NCBI RefSeq assembly: GCF_000184945.1
Contig: NZ_GL586311.1
Coordinates: 1,171,601 to 1,235,600, forward strand
Direction of reading: 5' to 3'
Origin: Segatella buccae ATCC 33574
GTDB taxonomy: Bacteria; Bacteroidota; Bacteroidia; Bacteroidales; Bacteroidaceae
Length of the DNA: 64,000 nucleotides
Position numbers and translations under genes: made by a program. The notes under the pieces are model-generated. The model did not search any database and was not told the origin of the DNA. It was given only the letters and a program-made list of their open reading frames with translations. Shown piece by piece: positions 43,130 through 56,400 of this stretch (position 1 is its first letter; each line of letters starts with the position of its first letter).

Positions 43130-45820
43130 ATGAACTTTTTATTTAATATCGATTTTAAAACGGTGTTCGGTGAAGAACTTGTCTTGAATGTCATTATGGC
43201 CGGCAAGACCGCTCATTACCGGATGACGACCGTCGACGGCCTTCGCTGGAGCTATGGATTGAGACTCGGTGAGAAGGAGCTGGACAACGTTTCTTCCTTT
43301 GACTATTTTTACAGTGTCGACCGTGACGGCAACTACTCCTATCGCGAGTGGCTCACCGTGACCCATCGGTTGGAACTTGCGGCCAGGCAGGCACGCAAGT
43401 ATGTCGTTTATGACAAGTGGAATGCGATGCCCGAAGATGCCTATCTTTACAGTTCGGCCTTTACCGACTGCATCAACCACCAGCAGGTGACGAGTGTCGG
43501 GTGCAGCGATTATGCCCGCACTGTGCGCCTGAAGGTGCGTGCCCCCCAGTTGCGGGAGGGAGAGCGGCTTGCGCTCATCGGGGCCGGCAATACATTGGGC
43601 GGTTGGGAGGCTGCGAATGCACTGCCGATGGTCCAGCACGCCATCAATGAGTGGATTGTCGACTTGGATGCCGATGCCTGTGAAGACGGCGAACTCGAAT
43701 TCAAGTTTATTGTGCTCGGAGGGCAGGCTGATGTCGCCCCACTTTGGGAGACCGGGCTCAACCGCACCGTGCAACTTCCCGCCTTGAAGAAGGGCGACGT
43801 GGTGGTTTATGAACTTGCCCAAGCCTTCTTCGAACTGTGGAACCGTAAATTTGCCGGGACACTTGTCCCCGTTTTCTCCTTGCGCTCAAAAGACAGTTTC
43901 GGCGTGGGCGACTTCGGAGACCTGAAAAAGATGGTAGACTTCGTGGCCAAGACCCGCCAGCGGGTGTTGCAGATATTGCCCATCAATGACACGACTACCA
44001 CCCACACTTGGACCGACTCCTATCCCTATAGCTGCATCAGCATCTTTGCGCTGCATCCGCAATATGCCGACTTGAATGCCCTTCCGCCGTTGAAAGATGA
44101 CGAGGCACGCGAACGGTACAAGGCACTCGGTGAGGAACTGAACGCCCTCAGCCAGATCGACTACGAGCGGGTCAACGATGCCAAGATTGCTTATCTCCGC
44201 CTTGTCTACGAACAGGAAGGGGCCGAGATGATGAAGTCGGAGGCTTTCAAGGAGTTTTTTGCAGAGACCGAGCAGTGGCTTGTGCCTTATGCCCAATATT
44301 GTTTCCTCCGCGACAAGTACGGGACGGCCGATTTCCTGCAATGGCCGGACAGCCAAGTGTGGGACGAACGGGAGCGCAAGGCCCTTTCCACGCCCCGCAA
44401 CAAGGCCTACAAGGAGGTGGAATTCTACTATTTCGTGCAGTTTGTGCTGAACACCCAGATGCGCGGAGTGCATGACTATGCCAAGTCTCGCGGCGTCGTT
44501 CTGAAGGGCGACATTCCCATTGGGGTGAACCGTTACGGCTGCGATGTGTGGATGGAGCCCAAGTATTTCAACCTCAGCGAGCAGGCCGGAGCACCGCCCG
44601 ATGACTTTAGCGTGAACGGTCAGAACTGGGGATTCCCCACCTACAACTGGGACGAGATGCTGAAAGATGACTGTGCCTGGTGGGTGCGCCGTTTCCAGAA
44701 CATGTCCAAGTTCTTCGATGCCTACCGCATAGACCACGTGCTCGGTTTCTTCCGCATTTGGGAGATTCCCGTTGCCTCTGTGCATGGCCTGCTCGGGCAG
44801 TTCTCCCCCTCGCTGGGCATGACGCGTGAGGAGATAGGCAATTATGGTCTCAATTTCCAAGAGGAGCGTTTCACCGAACCGTTTATCACCGACTGGGTGC
44901 TCGACCGCATGTTCGGCGAACGCGCCGGAGAGGTGCGCGACACCTATCTCGACCGCATCGACGGTGAACGCTACCGCATGAAGCCCGAGTTTGACACGCA
45001 ACGCAAGTTGGAAAAAGTCTTTGAGCACGCCACGGTGCAGGAAGACTTGTGGCTGCGCGACGGTCTGTATGCCCTGATCAGCGATGTGCTCTTTGTCCGC
45101 GACCGTAAGAATCCCGAACTCTTCCATCCGCGCATTTCCGTTCAGTTCGACTTCATTTACGAGTCGCTCTACGACAATGACAAATACGCCTTCAACCGTC
45201 TTTACAACGACTACTTCTATCGCCGCAACAACCAGTTCTGGTATCGCGAGGCCATGAAGAAGCTGCCCAAACTCGTGCAGGCCACCCGCATGTTGGTGTG
45301 TGCGGAAGACTTGGGCATGGTGCCCGACTGTGTGTCGTGGGTGATGAACGAGTTGAAGATTCTCAGCCTCGAACTCCAGTCGATGCCGAAAGACCCGAAG
45401 GTGCGCTTCGGTCATCTGAGCCGCAACCCCTACCGGTCGGTATGCACCATTTCCAGTCACGACATGCCCACGCTGCGCCAGTGGTGGGACGAAGACTTGG
45501 AGCGCACGCAAGACTACTACAACTCCATGCTCTATCGGGGTGGTGCTGCTCCCCATCCTCTGCCGGGCTGGCTGGCGCGCGACATCATCAGCCGCCATCT
45601 CACCTCGCCGTCGATGCTTTGCATTTTCAGCATTCAAGACTGGCTCTCCATCGACGACAACCTCCGGTTGCCCGACCAGAATGCCGAGCGCATCAACATT
45701 CCCGCCAATCCCAAGCATTATTGGCGATACCGGATGCACCTGAGCATAGAAGACTTGATGGCCAACGACTCTTTTGTGGCCAACGTGACCGAACTTATTT
45801 CCCAGTCGGGACGAAAATAA
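43130..45820 (+). CDS. malQ: 4-alpha-glucanotransferase (GH77) with two N-terminal CBM20 domains
   Basis: An 896-residue amylomaltase without signal peptide, so cytoplasmic. It transfers glucan segments between malto-oligosaccharides and releases glucose. Two beta-sandwich CBM20-like domains occupy about 1-110 and 125-235 (LALIGAGNTLGGWE). The GH77 barrel spans about 250-890, with Asp535 (nucleophile, YRIDHVLGFF), an acid/base Glu in CAEDLGMVPDC, and Asp in SSHDMPTLRQWW. This long form resembles plant DPE2 more than the short bacterial MalQ. It shares an operon with susB (9-bp gap) and has the LacI-type operator upstream. Confidence 0.95.
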   Translation: MNFLFNIDFKTVFGEELVLNVIMAGKTAHYRMTTVDGLRWSYGLRLGEKELDNVSSFDYFYSVDRDGNYSYREWLTVTHRLELAARQARKYVVYDKWNAMPEDAYLYSSAFTDCINHQQVTSVGCSDYARTVRLKVRAPQLREGERLALIGAGNTLGGWEAANALPMVQHAINEWIVDLDADACEDGELEFKFIVLGGQADVAPLWETGLNRTVQLPALKKGDVVVYELAQAFFELWNRKFAGTLVPVFSLRSKDSFGVGDFGDLKKMVDFVAKTRQRVLQILPINDTTTTHTWTDSYPYSCISIFALHPQYADLNALPPLKDDEARERYKALGEELNALSQIDYERVNDAKIAYLRLVYEQEGAEMMKSEAFKEFFAETEQWLVPYAQYCFLRDKYGTADFLQWPDSQVWDERERKALSTPRNKAYKEVEFYYFVQFVLNTQMRGVHDYAKSRGVVLKGDIPIGVNRYGCDVWMEPKYFNLSEQAGAPPDDFSVNGQNWGFPTYNWDEMLKDDCAWWVRRFQNMSKFFDAYRIDHVLGFFRIWEIPVASVHGLLGQFSPSLGMTREEIGNYGLNFQEERFTEPFITDWVLDRMFGERAGEVRDTYLDRIDGERYRMKPEFDTQRKLEKVFEHATVQEDLWLRDGLYALISDVLFVRDRKNPELFHPRISVQFDFIYESLYDNDKYAFNRLYNDYFYRRNNQFWYREAMKKLPKLVQATRMLVCAEDLGMVPDCVSWVMNELKILSLELQSMPKDPKVRFGHLSRNPYRSVCTISSHDMPTLRQWWDEDLERTQDYYNSMLYRGGAAPHPLPGWLARDIISRHLTSPSMLCIFSIQDWLSIDDNLRLPDQNAERINIPANPKHYWRYRMHLSIEDLMANDSFVANVTELISQSGRK

Positions 45821-47962
<2,142 letters not shown>

Positions 47963-47977
47963 GCCGGACTCGTTTTC

Positions 47978-48065
47978 GTGCGGAGCCTTTGCACAGTCCG
48001 TGCAAGGGTGCTGCACCATCCGTGCAAAGGCTATGCACGGACTGTGCAAAGGCTCTGCACCTATC
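47978..48065 (+). repeat. Four-unit 22-bp tandem array, copy 2
   Basis: Units start at 47978, 48000, 48022 and 48044, each exactly 22 bp and each beginning GTGC, with TGCAC near unit positions 13-17. It has the same design and orientation as the arrays at 14841 and 57443. It begins 15 bp after the susB stop codon and ends 137 bp before the pullulanase start. Confidence 0.9.
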
Positions 48066-48202
48066 CGATGGCAGTCTGCCGGGATGATGGTTTCGCTTTT
48101 CTGCATTTCCGATAAGGGCACAGAACCGTTGTAATGGCTGTGTGACAGGAACTTCGTATGTCGGCAGAGCCGCTTTGTTTATTATCTTTTGACTTATCAT
48201 CA

Positions 48203-50113
48203 ATGAAACTGAAAACCTTTTTTATGACTGCGTTAGCAGCGTTGTCTTTCCAATCTTCCGTCCATGCCGGGGAGGCGTTCGACGAAATGACCTACACTCC
48301 CGAGCAGACAGTATTCAAGCTTAATGCCCCCGTCCGTCCGGTGCTCCGCCTTTACAATGCCGGAACGGGTGGAAAATTGGTTAAGACGGTCAAGCTCCGG
48401 CCTGCCGGAAAGAACCTTTGGGCCGCCACGGTCAAGGGCGATCTCAAGGGGCGTTTTTACACATTTGACATGGGTAGGGGGCAGACTCCCGGTGTCTTTG
48501 CCAAGGCTGTGGGCGTAAATGGCGCACGCGGAGCCGTGATAGACCTGGCTTCCACCAATCCCCAAGGGTGGGAAACCGACCGCCGACCGGCAACCAAGTC
48601 GCCTGCCGACCTTGTTGTCTATGAGATGCACCATCGCGATTTCTCCATCGATGCTTCCTCCGGATTGCAGCATAAAGGCAAGTTTCTGGCCCTGACCGAA
48701 CCCGGAGCCATTGCTCATCTGAAGGAGTTGGGCGTCAATGCCATTCACATACTGCCCTCTTTCGATTATGCCTCCGTGGACGAGAGTCATCTCGAACGCC
48801 CCCAATACAACTGGGGCTATGACCCGCTCAACTACAACGTGCCCGAGGGCAGCTATTCCACCGACCCCTATACGCCTGCCGTGCGCATCCGCGAGTTCAA
48901 GCAGATGGTGCAGGCCTTGCACAAGGCCGGCATACGGGTGATTCTCGATGTGGTGTACAACCACACGTTTGATCTCAAAGGCAGCAATTTCGAGCGCACC
49001 TATCCCGGCTACTACTATCGCTACAAGGCCGACGGTACGCCCTCCGACGGTTCGGGCTGCGGCAACGAGACGGCATCGGAGCAACCCCTGATGCGGCGTT
49101 TCATGATCGAGTCTGTCAAGTATTGGATTAACGAATATCACATTGACGGGTTCCGCTTCGACCTCATGGGCATCCACGACATCGAGACCATGCGCCAAAT
49201 ACGTGCCGAGGTGAACAAGATAGATCCCACCATATTTATATATGGCGAGGGGTGGAGTGCCGGAACGTGTGCCTATCCGCAGGAGAAGTTGGCCATGAAA
49301 GCCAACATGAAGCAGTTGCCCGGCATCGCCGCTTTCTCCGACGAGATGCGTGATGCCCTCCGTGGCCCCTTCTCCGACGACAGCAAAGGCGGCTTTCTGG
49401 CACGCGTGCCCGGCACAGAAGAGAGTCTGAAGTTTGGCATCGTGGGCGGTGTGGCCCATCCGCAGGTGGACATGAGCAAGGTCAACTATTCCAAGGAAGT
49501 GTGGGCCAACGAGCCTACGCAGATGGTGGCCTACGTCAGTTGCCACGACGACATGTGCCTCACCGACCGGTTGAGGGCTTCCATTCCCGGCATTTCCACC
49601 GACGAACTGGTTCGCCTCGACCTCTTGGCACAGACTGCTGTGTTCACCTCACAGGGCGTGCCGTTCATCTTGTCGGGCGAAGAGATGCTGCGCGACAAGA
49701 AGGGCGTACACAACAGTTTCAACGCTCCCGACAGCATCAACCACCTCGATTGGAGCAATCTGAAGAAATATCCGCAGGTGTTTGACTACTACAAGGGCCT
49801 CATCCGGCTTCGCAAAGCGCATCCGGCTTTCCGTCTCGGCAAGGCCGGCTTGGTGCGCGACAATCTCCGTTTCCTTTCCGCGCCGGCCCACTGTGTGGCC
49901 TATTGCATCAGCAATCTCAATGTGCCCGGCGAGGAGTGGAACAACACCATCGTGATACTTAATGCCGGCAAGGAGACTGCCAAGGTCGCTGTCCCCGAGG
50001 GCAAATACACCATTGTGGCCAAGGAGGGAGTCATCATCCCCGAAGGTATGGGCGAAATGGAAGGGTCGGAGGCCTTCGTAGCCCCCCAGTCGGCCCTCAT
50101 TATACATGACTAA
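48203..50113 (+). CDS. Type I pullulanase-like GH13 enzyme, exported
   Basis: A 636-residue protein with a signal peptide; the start at 48203 is chosen because it begins MKLKTFFMTALAALSF. An N-terminal CBM48-like domain (about 25-130) precedes the barrel. The signature YNWGYDPLNYNVPEGS is diagnostic of type I pullulanases, which cut alpha-1,6 branches. Catalytic residues are Asp320 (FRFDLMG), Glu349 (GEGWSAG) and Asp449 (SCHDDM). It debranches imported glucans in the periplasm. A TATCTTTT box ends only 11 bases before the ATG, so its promoter is uncertain. The next gene follows after 3 bp. Confidence 0.92.
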   Translation: MKLKTFFMTALAALSFQSSVHAGEAFDEMTYTPEQTVFKLNAPVRPVLRLYNAGTGGKLVKTVKLRPAGKNLWAATVKGDLKGRFYTFDMGRGQTPGVFAKAVGVNGARGAVIDLASTNPQGWETDRRPATKSPADLVVYEMHHRDFSIDASSGLQHKGKFLALTEPGAIAHLKELGVNAIHILPSFDYASVDESHLERPQYNWGYDPLNYNVPEGSYSTDPYTPAVRIREFKQMVQALHKAGIRVILDVVYNHTFDLKGSNFERTYPGYYYRYKADGTPSDGSGCGNETASEQPLMRRFMIESVKYWINEYHIDGFRFDLMGIHDIETMRQIRAEVNKIDPTIFIYGEGWSAGTCAYPQEKLAMKANMKQLPGIAAFSDEMRDALRGPFSDDSKGGFLARVPGTEESLKFGIVGGVAHPQVDMSKVNYSKEVWANEPTQMVAYVSCHDDMCLTDRLRASIPGISTDELVRLDLLAQTAVFTSQGVPFILSGEEMLRDKKGVHNSFNAPDSINHLDWSNLKKYPQVFDYYKGLIRLRKAHPAFRLGKAGLVRDNLRFLSAPAHCVAYCISNLNVPGEEWNNTIVILNAGKETAKVAVPEGKYTIVAKEGVIIPEGMGEMEGSEAFVAPQSALIIHD

Positions 50114-50116
50114 AAT

Positions 50117-52039
50117 ATGAAAAAGACTATTCTGTTACTGGCTTTACTGTTAAGCATGATGACTATGGAAGCTGCTGTGAAAATAGACCGCATCGACCCT
50201 ACAGACTGGTTTGTGGGCATGAAAGATGCTTCCTTGCAGCTTATGGTCTATGGCAAGGGCGTGCGCAATGCGGAAGTTTCCACCGACTATGCGGGGGTGC
50301 GCATTGACTCCCTCGTGCGTTTGGATTCTCCCAACTACCTGTTGGTGTATCTCAATCTGTCCGGGGCCAAGGCCGGAATAATGACGCTGAACTTCACAGA
50401 GGGCGGCAAGGTGACAAGAGTGAAATACAATCTCAAGGAGCGGGAGATGAGCGGAGACAAGCGCATGGGGTTTACCAATGCCGATGTGCTCTACATGCTC
50501 ATGCCCGACCGCTTCGCGTCGAGTGCCGGACATCCCAAACAGATAAAGGGCATGAATGCCTATCGGGAAAACCGCAGCGCACCGAGTCTGCGTCACGGGG
50601 GCGATCTCGAAGGTATCCGCGAGCACCTTGACTATTTCAACGAACTGGGGGTGACGGCATTGTGGTTCACACCGGTGCTGGAAAACAACTCTCCCGACAG
50701 CGATAACGGCTACAGCGCCTATCATGGATATGCCACCACCGACTATTATCGGGTGGATCCGCGTTTCGGAACCAACCGGCAATATCGCCAACTCATAGAT
50801 GAGGCGCACGCCAAGGGACTGAAAGTGGTGATGGACATGATATTCAACCACTGCGGATTTGAACATCCGTGGGTGGCTGACATGCCTGCCAAGGACTGGT
50901 TTAACACGCCCGAATGGCTTGGCGAAAAGACCGGGAACGGGCGAGACCCGATGACGGGGTTGGCCAAGACGGGTGCTGTCAACTCGCAATATTTGCAGAC
51001 TTCCTATAAGCTCACGCCTGTGCTCGACCCCTACGCGTCGAAGGTGGATATGCGAGAGACGGTGGACGGATGGTTCGTTCCCAGTATGCCCGACCTCAAC
51101 CAGCGCAATCCCCATGTGATGAAGTATCTCATCCAGAACAGCGAGTGGTGGATAGAGACGGTCGGCATTGACGGCATCCGCATGGACACTTATCCCTACG
51201 CCGACCGCGATGCGATGGCTCAATGGATGAAGGTGCTTGACACGGAATATCCCAACTTCAATACCGTGGGCGAAACTTGGGTCACGGAACCGGCCTATAC
51301 GGCTGCTTGGCAGAAAGATTCCAAGCTCACCAACAAGAATTCTTACCTCAAAACGGTGATGGATTTCAGTTTCTTCGACAAGCTCAATAGGGCTAAGAAT
51401 GAGGAGACCGATGGTTGGTGGAACGGTCTCAACCGCATCTATAACTCCCTTTGCTATGACTATCTCTATCCCAATCCGGCAAGTGTGATGGCTTTTGTCG
51501 AGAACCACGACACCGATCGCTTCCTCGGCAACGGCTGCGATACGTTGGCTTTGAAGCAGGCTTTGGCCATGCTGCTCACCATGAATCGCACGCCGCAGCT
51601 TTACTATGGCACGGAGATATTGATGAATGGCACCAAGGAAGTGACCGATGGCAACGTGCGCAAGGACTTCCCCGGTGGTTTTCCGGGCGATACCCGCAAT
51701 GCTTTCACTGCCGAAGGACGTACTGAAGCCGAGAATGCGATGTTCAATTGGATGGCCCGTTTGCTTCACTGGAGGCAGGGAAACGACCTTGTGGTGAAAG
51801 GGAAGCAGACACAGTTTATCCCGTGGAAGGGTGTCTATGTCATTGCCCGACAGCATAACGGGAAGGCCTTAATGACCATTCTCAATGGCACTTCCAAGCC
51901 GGCAGAGCTTGAAGTGGCACGCTATGCCGAAATTTTGGGCGGCAAGAAGCAGGCTGTGGACATTATGACGGGCCGCAAGGTGGCCGTTGACAGGAACATC
52001 CATCTGAGTCCTCGCCAGACATTGATTGTCGAGTTGTAA
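50117..52039 (+). CDS. susA: SusA-like neopullulanase/cyclomaltodextrinase (GH13), periplasmic
   Basis: A 640-residue exported enzyme (signal MKKTILLLALLLSMMTMEAA). An N-terminal cyclomaltodextrinase-type beta-sandwich (about 20-115) precedes the barrel with Asp357 (IRMDTYPY), Glu386 (VGETWV) and Asp465 (ENHDTD). The MPDRFA motif and ASKVDMRETVDGWFVPSMPDLNQ segment are typical of SusA-type enzymes that degrade cyclic and linear malto-oligosaccharides in the periplasm. It is last in the operon with the pullulanase gene and ends at a perfect terminator. Confidence 0.93.
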   Translation: MKKTILLLALLLSMMTMEAAVKIDRIDPTDWFVGMKDASLQLMVYGKGVRNAEVSTDYAGVRIDSLVRLDSPNYLLVYLNLSGAKAGIMTLNFTEGGKVTRVKYNLKEREMSGDKRMGFTNADVLYMLMPDRFASSAGHPKQIKGMNAYRENRSAPSLRHGGDLEGIREHLDYFNELGVTALWFTPVLENNSPDSDNGYSAYHGYATTDYYRVDPRFGTNRQYRQLIDEAHAKGLKVVMDMIFNHCGFEHPWVADMPAKDWFNTPEWLGEKTGNGRDPMTGLAKTGAVNSQYLQTSYKLTPVLDPYASKVDMRETVDGWFVPSMPDLNQRNPHVMKYLIQNSEWWIETVGIDGIRMDTYPYADRDAMAQWMKVLDTEYPNFNTVGETWVTEPAYTAAWQKDSKLTNKNSYLKTVMDFSFFDKLNRAKNEETDGWWNGLNRIYNSLCYDYLYPNPASVMAFVENHDTDRFLGNGCDTLALKQALAMLLTMNRTPQLYYGTEILMNGTKEVTDGNVRKDFPGGFPGDTRNAFTAEGRTEAENAMFNWMARLLHWRQGNDLVVKGKQTQFIPWKGVYVIARQHNGKALMTILNGTSKPAELEVARYAEILGGKKQAVDIMTGRKVAVDRNIHLSPRQTLIVEL

Positions 52040-52077
52040 GACAAACCGACCGCCGGTTGGCGGAAACGATATACGGC

Positions 52078-52113
52078 AAAGGCCCTCCGTTCATTTGCGA
52101 ACGGAGGGCCTTT
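52078..52113. terminator. Perfect bidirectional terminator
   Basis: A perfect 15-bp stem (52078-52092 with 52099-52113, AAAGGCCCTCCGTTC) has a 6-base loop, and the A and T ends allow function in both directions. It separates the susA end (+) from the chromate-type transporter end (-). Confidence 0.92.
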
Positions 52114-52149
52114 AGTCGTTATGGCCGTGCTTTCTGTGGGCCGTCGTAC

Positions 52150-52725
52150 TCAGTAGAGCAGCAGCAAGCCTGCGAAAGCCGAGTAGGCTATCATGCGGAT
52201 AGGGTTGATTTTGAAGAACTTGGTGCCCACGAAGCAGGCGGCAAAGAGCGACACGCTGATCCAAAAATGCCACGGATTCTCTTTGGGAGAAGAGAAGTTT
52301 TCGGCATTCATCAGGAGCAGGGTGGCCGCGGCGAGTAGTCCGACGACTGCCGGGCGCAGTCCGGCGAAAACGCTCTGTACAAGATCTGTGTGCATATACT
52401 TCATGAACATCTTGCTGATGAGGATCATCAGGATGAGCGACGGGAGGATGAGGGCAAACGTAGCCATGCCGGAACCCAATATGGCCATGCCGTTCCCGTA
52501 ACCGGCATTGTGTACGGCTGTGTAGCCGCAATAAGTGGCCGAGTTGATACCGATGGGCCCGGGGGTCATCTGTGAGATGGCTATGACATTGGTAAATTCG
52601 CTCATCGTCATCCAGTGGAAACGTGTTACCACTTGTCCTTGTATGAGTGAAATCATGGCATAGCCGCCTCCGAAACCAAAGATGCCTATCTCGAAAAAAG
52701 TGATGAACAGGTGTAGAAATATCAT
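52150..52725 (-). CDS. chrA: Chromate-type transporter, half-size subunit
   Basis: A 191-residue membrane protein with about six segments. It carries the ChrA family start FEIGIFGFGGGYAMISLI and ISQMTPGPIGINSATYCGY. Two half-size proteins encoded side by side make the short-chain CHR pair; each is equivalent to one half of the long fused ChrA. The partner lies 63 bp upstream. The substrate may be chromate or, more generally, an unidentified anion. Confidence 0.88.
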   Translation of the reverse strand: MIFLHLFITFFEIGIFGFGGGYAMISLIQGQVVTRFHWMTMSEFTNVIAISQMTPGPIGINSATYCGYTAVHNAGYGNGMAILGSGMATFALILPSLILMILISKMFMKYMHTDLVQSVFAGLRPAVVGLLAAATLLLMNAENFSSPKENPWHFWISVSLFAACFVGTKFFKINPIRMIAYSAFAGLLLLY

Positions 52726-52788
52726 ACTTATCGGTTTGATGGTGGTGATGTCAGCCTTCCGGTTGCTTCGTCTCTTGCCTTTTGCATT

Positions 52789-53460
52789 TTACTCCGTGGG
52801 TTGGATGAACTTTCCATAGATGAAACCACCCAATCCGGCGGCAATGATTACATAAATGGGATTCACGTCGAGCAACCAGATGAGCAGGGCTCCGGCTATG
52901 GGAATCCAACAGTTGGACAAGGTGATGTGCGCGCTTTTGGCCAGATTGAAGGTGGGAACGGCGATGAGTGCTACCACGGCCGGACGGATGCCCCGGAACA
53001 TGGCGGCCACAATCTTGTTGTCTTGAAACTGGTGGAAGAACATGGCAATGAGCAGGATGATGAGAAACGAGGGGAGGGCGGCACCGAGTGTGGTGCAGAC
53101 GGCCCCCGGTGTTTTCTTCAACTTGTAGCCAATGAATGTGCTGATGTTCACGGCGAACACGCCGGGACAGCTCTGGGCAATGGCTATCAGGTTGAGAAAC
53201 TCCTCCTTGTCCACCCATTTGTTCTTGTCCACCACGTCGGCTTCTATCAGCGGAATCATGGCGTAGCCGCCACCGAAAGTGACTACGCCTATTTTAAAGA
53301 ACGTCTTGAAGAGTTCCCGGTAAATTCCACCCGGGGAGGAGGTGCTCCCGTCCATTCCCTCGTTGGGAATGGCAGGAGTACTTGCTGTCTGTTTGCCTGT
53401 CTCTTGTTCTCTGTCCATTTGGTCATCAGTTAGTGAATGTTCCGGGAGCGGTTTATCCAC
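52789..53460 (-). CDS. chrA: Chromate-type transporter, second half-size subunit
   Basis: 223 residues if started at 53460. ChrA-type features start at about residue 48 (LFKTFFKIGVVTFGGGYAMIPLI), with IAQSCPGVFAVNISTFIGY. The first 45 residues are polar and low-complexity. The start at 53460 would overlap the purL stop by 31 bases. The in-frame ATGs at 53418 (after the purL stop) and 53355 give lengths closer to the family, so the true start may be one of these. It is probably transcribed with purL. Confidence 0.85.
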   Translation of the reverse strand: MDKPLPEHSLTDDQMDREQETGKQTASTPAIPNEGMDGSTSSPGGIYRELFKTFFKIGVVTFGGGYAMIPLIEADVVDKNKWVDKEEFLNLIAIAQSCPGVFAVNISTFIGYKLKKTPGAVCTTLGAALPSFLIILLIAMFFHQFQDNKIVAAMFRGIRPAVVALIAVPTFNLAKSAHITLSNCWIPIAGALLIWLLDVNPIYVIIAAGLGGFIYGKFIQPTE

Positions 53461-56400
53461 TTCCTCGCATTGACAAACGCCTCAATCCACGGCGTCACCT
53501 CATCGTTGCGGCGGTCGTTGGGATACCATGCGTTCTGCCATGGGAAGATGGCACGCTCCAAGTGGGGCATCATGGCCAAGTGTCGTCCGTCTTTAGAGCA
53601 CAAGCCGGCCACGTTGTAGTCTGAGCCATTGGGGTTGCCGGGATATTCCGCATAATTGTATTTTGCAATCACATGGTAGTTGCTCTCCGGTTCCGGCAAC
53701 GAGAATTTACCCTCGCCGTGGGCCACCCACAAACCGAGCTTGCTGCCACTGAGCGAACCGAACATCACACTGTCGTTTTGTGGGATAGCGAGCGAGAGGA
53801 ATCCGCTTTCAAACTTGTGCGAGTCGTTGTGCAACATACGGGCCCGCTGCTTGTGTTCCGGGTTGATGAGGTTGAGCTCCACCATCAGTTGACAGCCATT
53901 GCAAATGCCCAATGAGAGCGTGTCCTCACGGGTATAGAACTTGTCGAGTGCCTCCTTGGCCTTCGGATTGAACAGGAATGCGCCCGCCCAACCTTTGGCA
54001 CTGCCCAATACATCGGAATTGGAGAAGCCTCCGCAGAACACAATTAGGTTGATGTCTTCCAGCGTTTCGCGCCCGCTGATGAGATCGGTCATGGTGACAT
54101 CTTTCACGTCAAAGCCTGCCAGATAGAGCGAGTAGGCCATTTCGCGCTCGCCGTTGGTTCCTTTCTCGCGGATGATGGCAGCCTTAATGCCCGACGGTTT
54201 GCGTCTGTCGGCCGAAATGCCGTAGGAGGCAAGCGTGCCTTTGAAGCCGACATTGAATTGCATCTCCACCGGTTGGTGCTTGTAGTTGGCAAAACGTTTC
54301 TCGGCACAGCCGTTGAAACTCTGTTTGCGATCGAGCAGATAGGAAGTCTTGTACCACGTGTCGCGCAACGCGTCGATGTCAAATTCATGACGCTCGTCGC
54401 CGTTTGTTACAACCAATTTGCGCTCTCCGGGCGTGGGATAGCCTATCTTGGCATAGCCGATGCCACGCTCCTCGAAGAAGTCCCGCAGCTCTTGCTTGTG
54501 CTCGTCGGACACCTCTATCACCACACCGGGATTTTCGGCGAAGAGCATTTTCACCATGTCGTGGCTTGCAAGGTCGTGCAAGTTGATTTTCATTCCGCCC
54601 TCCACGTTGCCGAAAGTCATTTCCAGCAGTGTGGTGATGAGTCCGCCGGCCGAAATGTCATGGCCGGCCAGAATCCATCCGCGGCCTATAAGCTCCTGCA
54701 CGGCGTTGAAACAGTCGACGAAGTATTCCGGATTCTTCACCGTGGGCACGTCGTCGCCCACTCTGTTGAGACTTTGGGCGAAGGCCGAACCGCCCAGCCG
54801 CTGCTCGTCGAAACTGAAGTCGATGTGGTAGAGGCTGGCATTCTTATCGTTCACAAGCACGGGGCTCACGGTCTTTTTCACATCGTAGACCTCGCCGCCC
54901 GCGCTCACGATGACTGTTCCCGGAGAGATGATTTTCTCACCGTCGGGATATTGCTGCGAGAGCGAAAGCGAGTCTTTTCCCGTAGGCACATTCACGTGGA
55001 TGGCGCAGCAGAAATCGCTCAGGGCATTCACGGCCTTGTAGAGGCGCGCGTCTTCGCCCTCCTGCGAACGGCAGGGCCACATCCAGTTGGCCGACAGACT
55101 CACATAGTCAAGCGGCTGCAAGGCCTTGTCGCCCTTGTCTCTGCCCAATGGTGCCCACACGAGATTGGTGAGTGCTTCGGCTACGGAGAGTACCGAACCG
55201 GCCTCCGGGTCGGCCAGCCCGGCCTGTGGAGCATGGCCGATGGCGGTGGCTATGCCCGCCTTGCCGCGATAGTCGAGTGCCACCACACCGCAATCGGAGA
55301 GTGGCAGCTGTATCTGTCCCTGCGTCTGTTGGCGGGCTATCTTGCCCGTCACCGAACGGTCTACCTTGTTTGTCAGCCAGTCTTTGCAGGCCACAGCCTC
55401 CAGTTGCAGCACATTGGTCAGATATTCATCGAGCTTGTCTTGCGTGTAGCTCACGTTTTCGTAGTGCCGTTCCACCGTGCGGTCGGTCATCACCGTCTTG
55501 GGCGAGTGGCCGAACATCTGCGCAACATCCAGGTCGAACGGCTTCACGCCGTCGGCCTGGACGAAGGAGAAGTGGGCGTCGCCAGTGGTTTCACCGACAA
55601 CGTACATAGGGGCACGCTCCCGCTCGGCAATCGCCTTTACATGGTCGAGATGTTTCTCATCTATCAGTAAGCCCATGCGCTCCTGACTCTCGTTGGCTAT
55701 GATTTCCTTCGCGGAGAGCGTTTGGTCGCCTATCGGCAACTTTGTCATATCTATCTCGCCGCCACACTCTTCCACCAGCTCACTCAAACAGTTCAAGTGG
55801 CCGGCAGAGCCGTGGTCGTGGATACTCACTACGGGGTTGTTGTCTTCTTCCACCAGTGCGCGCACCAGATTATAGGCGCGCTTCTGCATCTCGGGATTGG
55901 CCCGCTGCACGGCGTTCAGTTCGATGCCGTTGCTGTAACGTCCCGTATCTACGGAACTCACCGAACCGCCTCCCAGACCGATGCGGTAGTTGTCGCCACC
56001 TACGACCACCACCTTGTTGCCCGGTTGCGGCTCTTTCTTCAGGCAGTCGCGCTTCTTGCCGTAGCCCACGCCGCCGGCGAGCATGATCACCTTGTCGTAG
56101 GCATACTTCTCACCGTTTTCCTGCTGCTCAAACGTGAGCACCGATCCACAAATGAGCGGTTGGCCGAACTTGTTGCCGAAGTCGCTGGCCCCGTTGGAAG
56201 CCTTGATGAGAATCTGCTCGGGTGTCTGGTAGAGCCACCGGCGCACGGGCAGAATGTTCTCCCAAGCCCGTCCGGTGTCGTGGGTCGTCATCTTCGGCCC
56301 CTGCTCGCCTTCTTGCAAACGGGGGTAGGCCGTCATGTAGACAGCTGTTCCGGCAATGGGCCACGAGCCCGTGCCGCCGCCCATGCGGTCGCGTATCTCT

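Noticed and set aside
43886..45739. A 617-codon minus-strand frame opposite malQ, and similar ones opposite susB (46478-48121) and the plus-strand frame opposite the amylase (5064-6332)
   Set aside because: All are long only because stop codons are rare opposite GC-rich coding DNA. No motif supports them.
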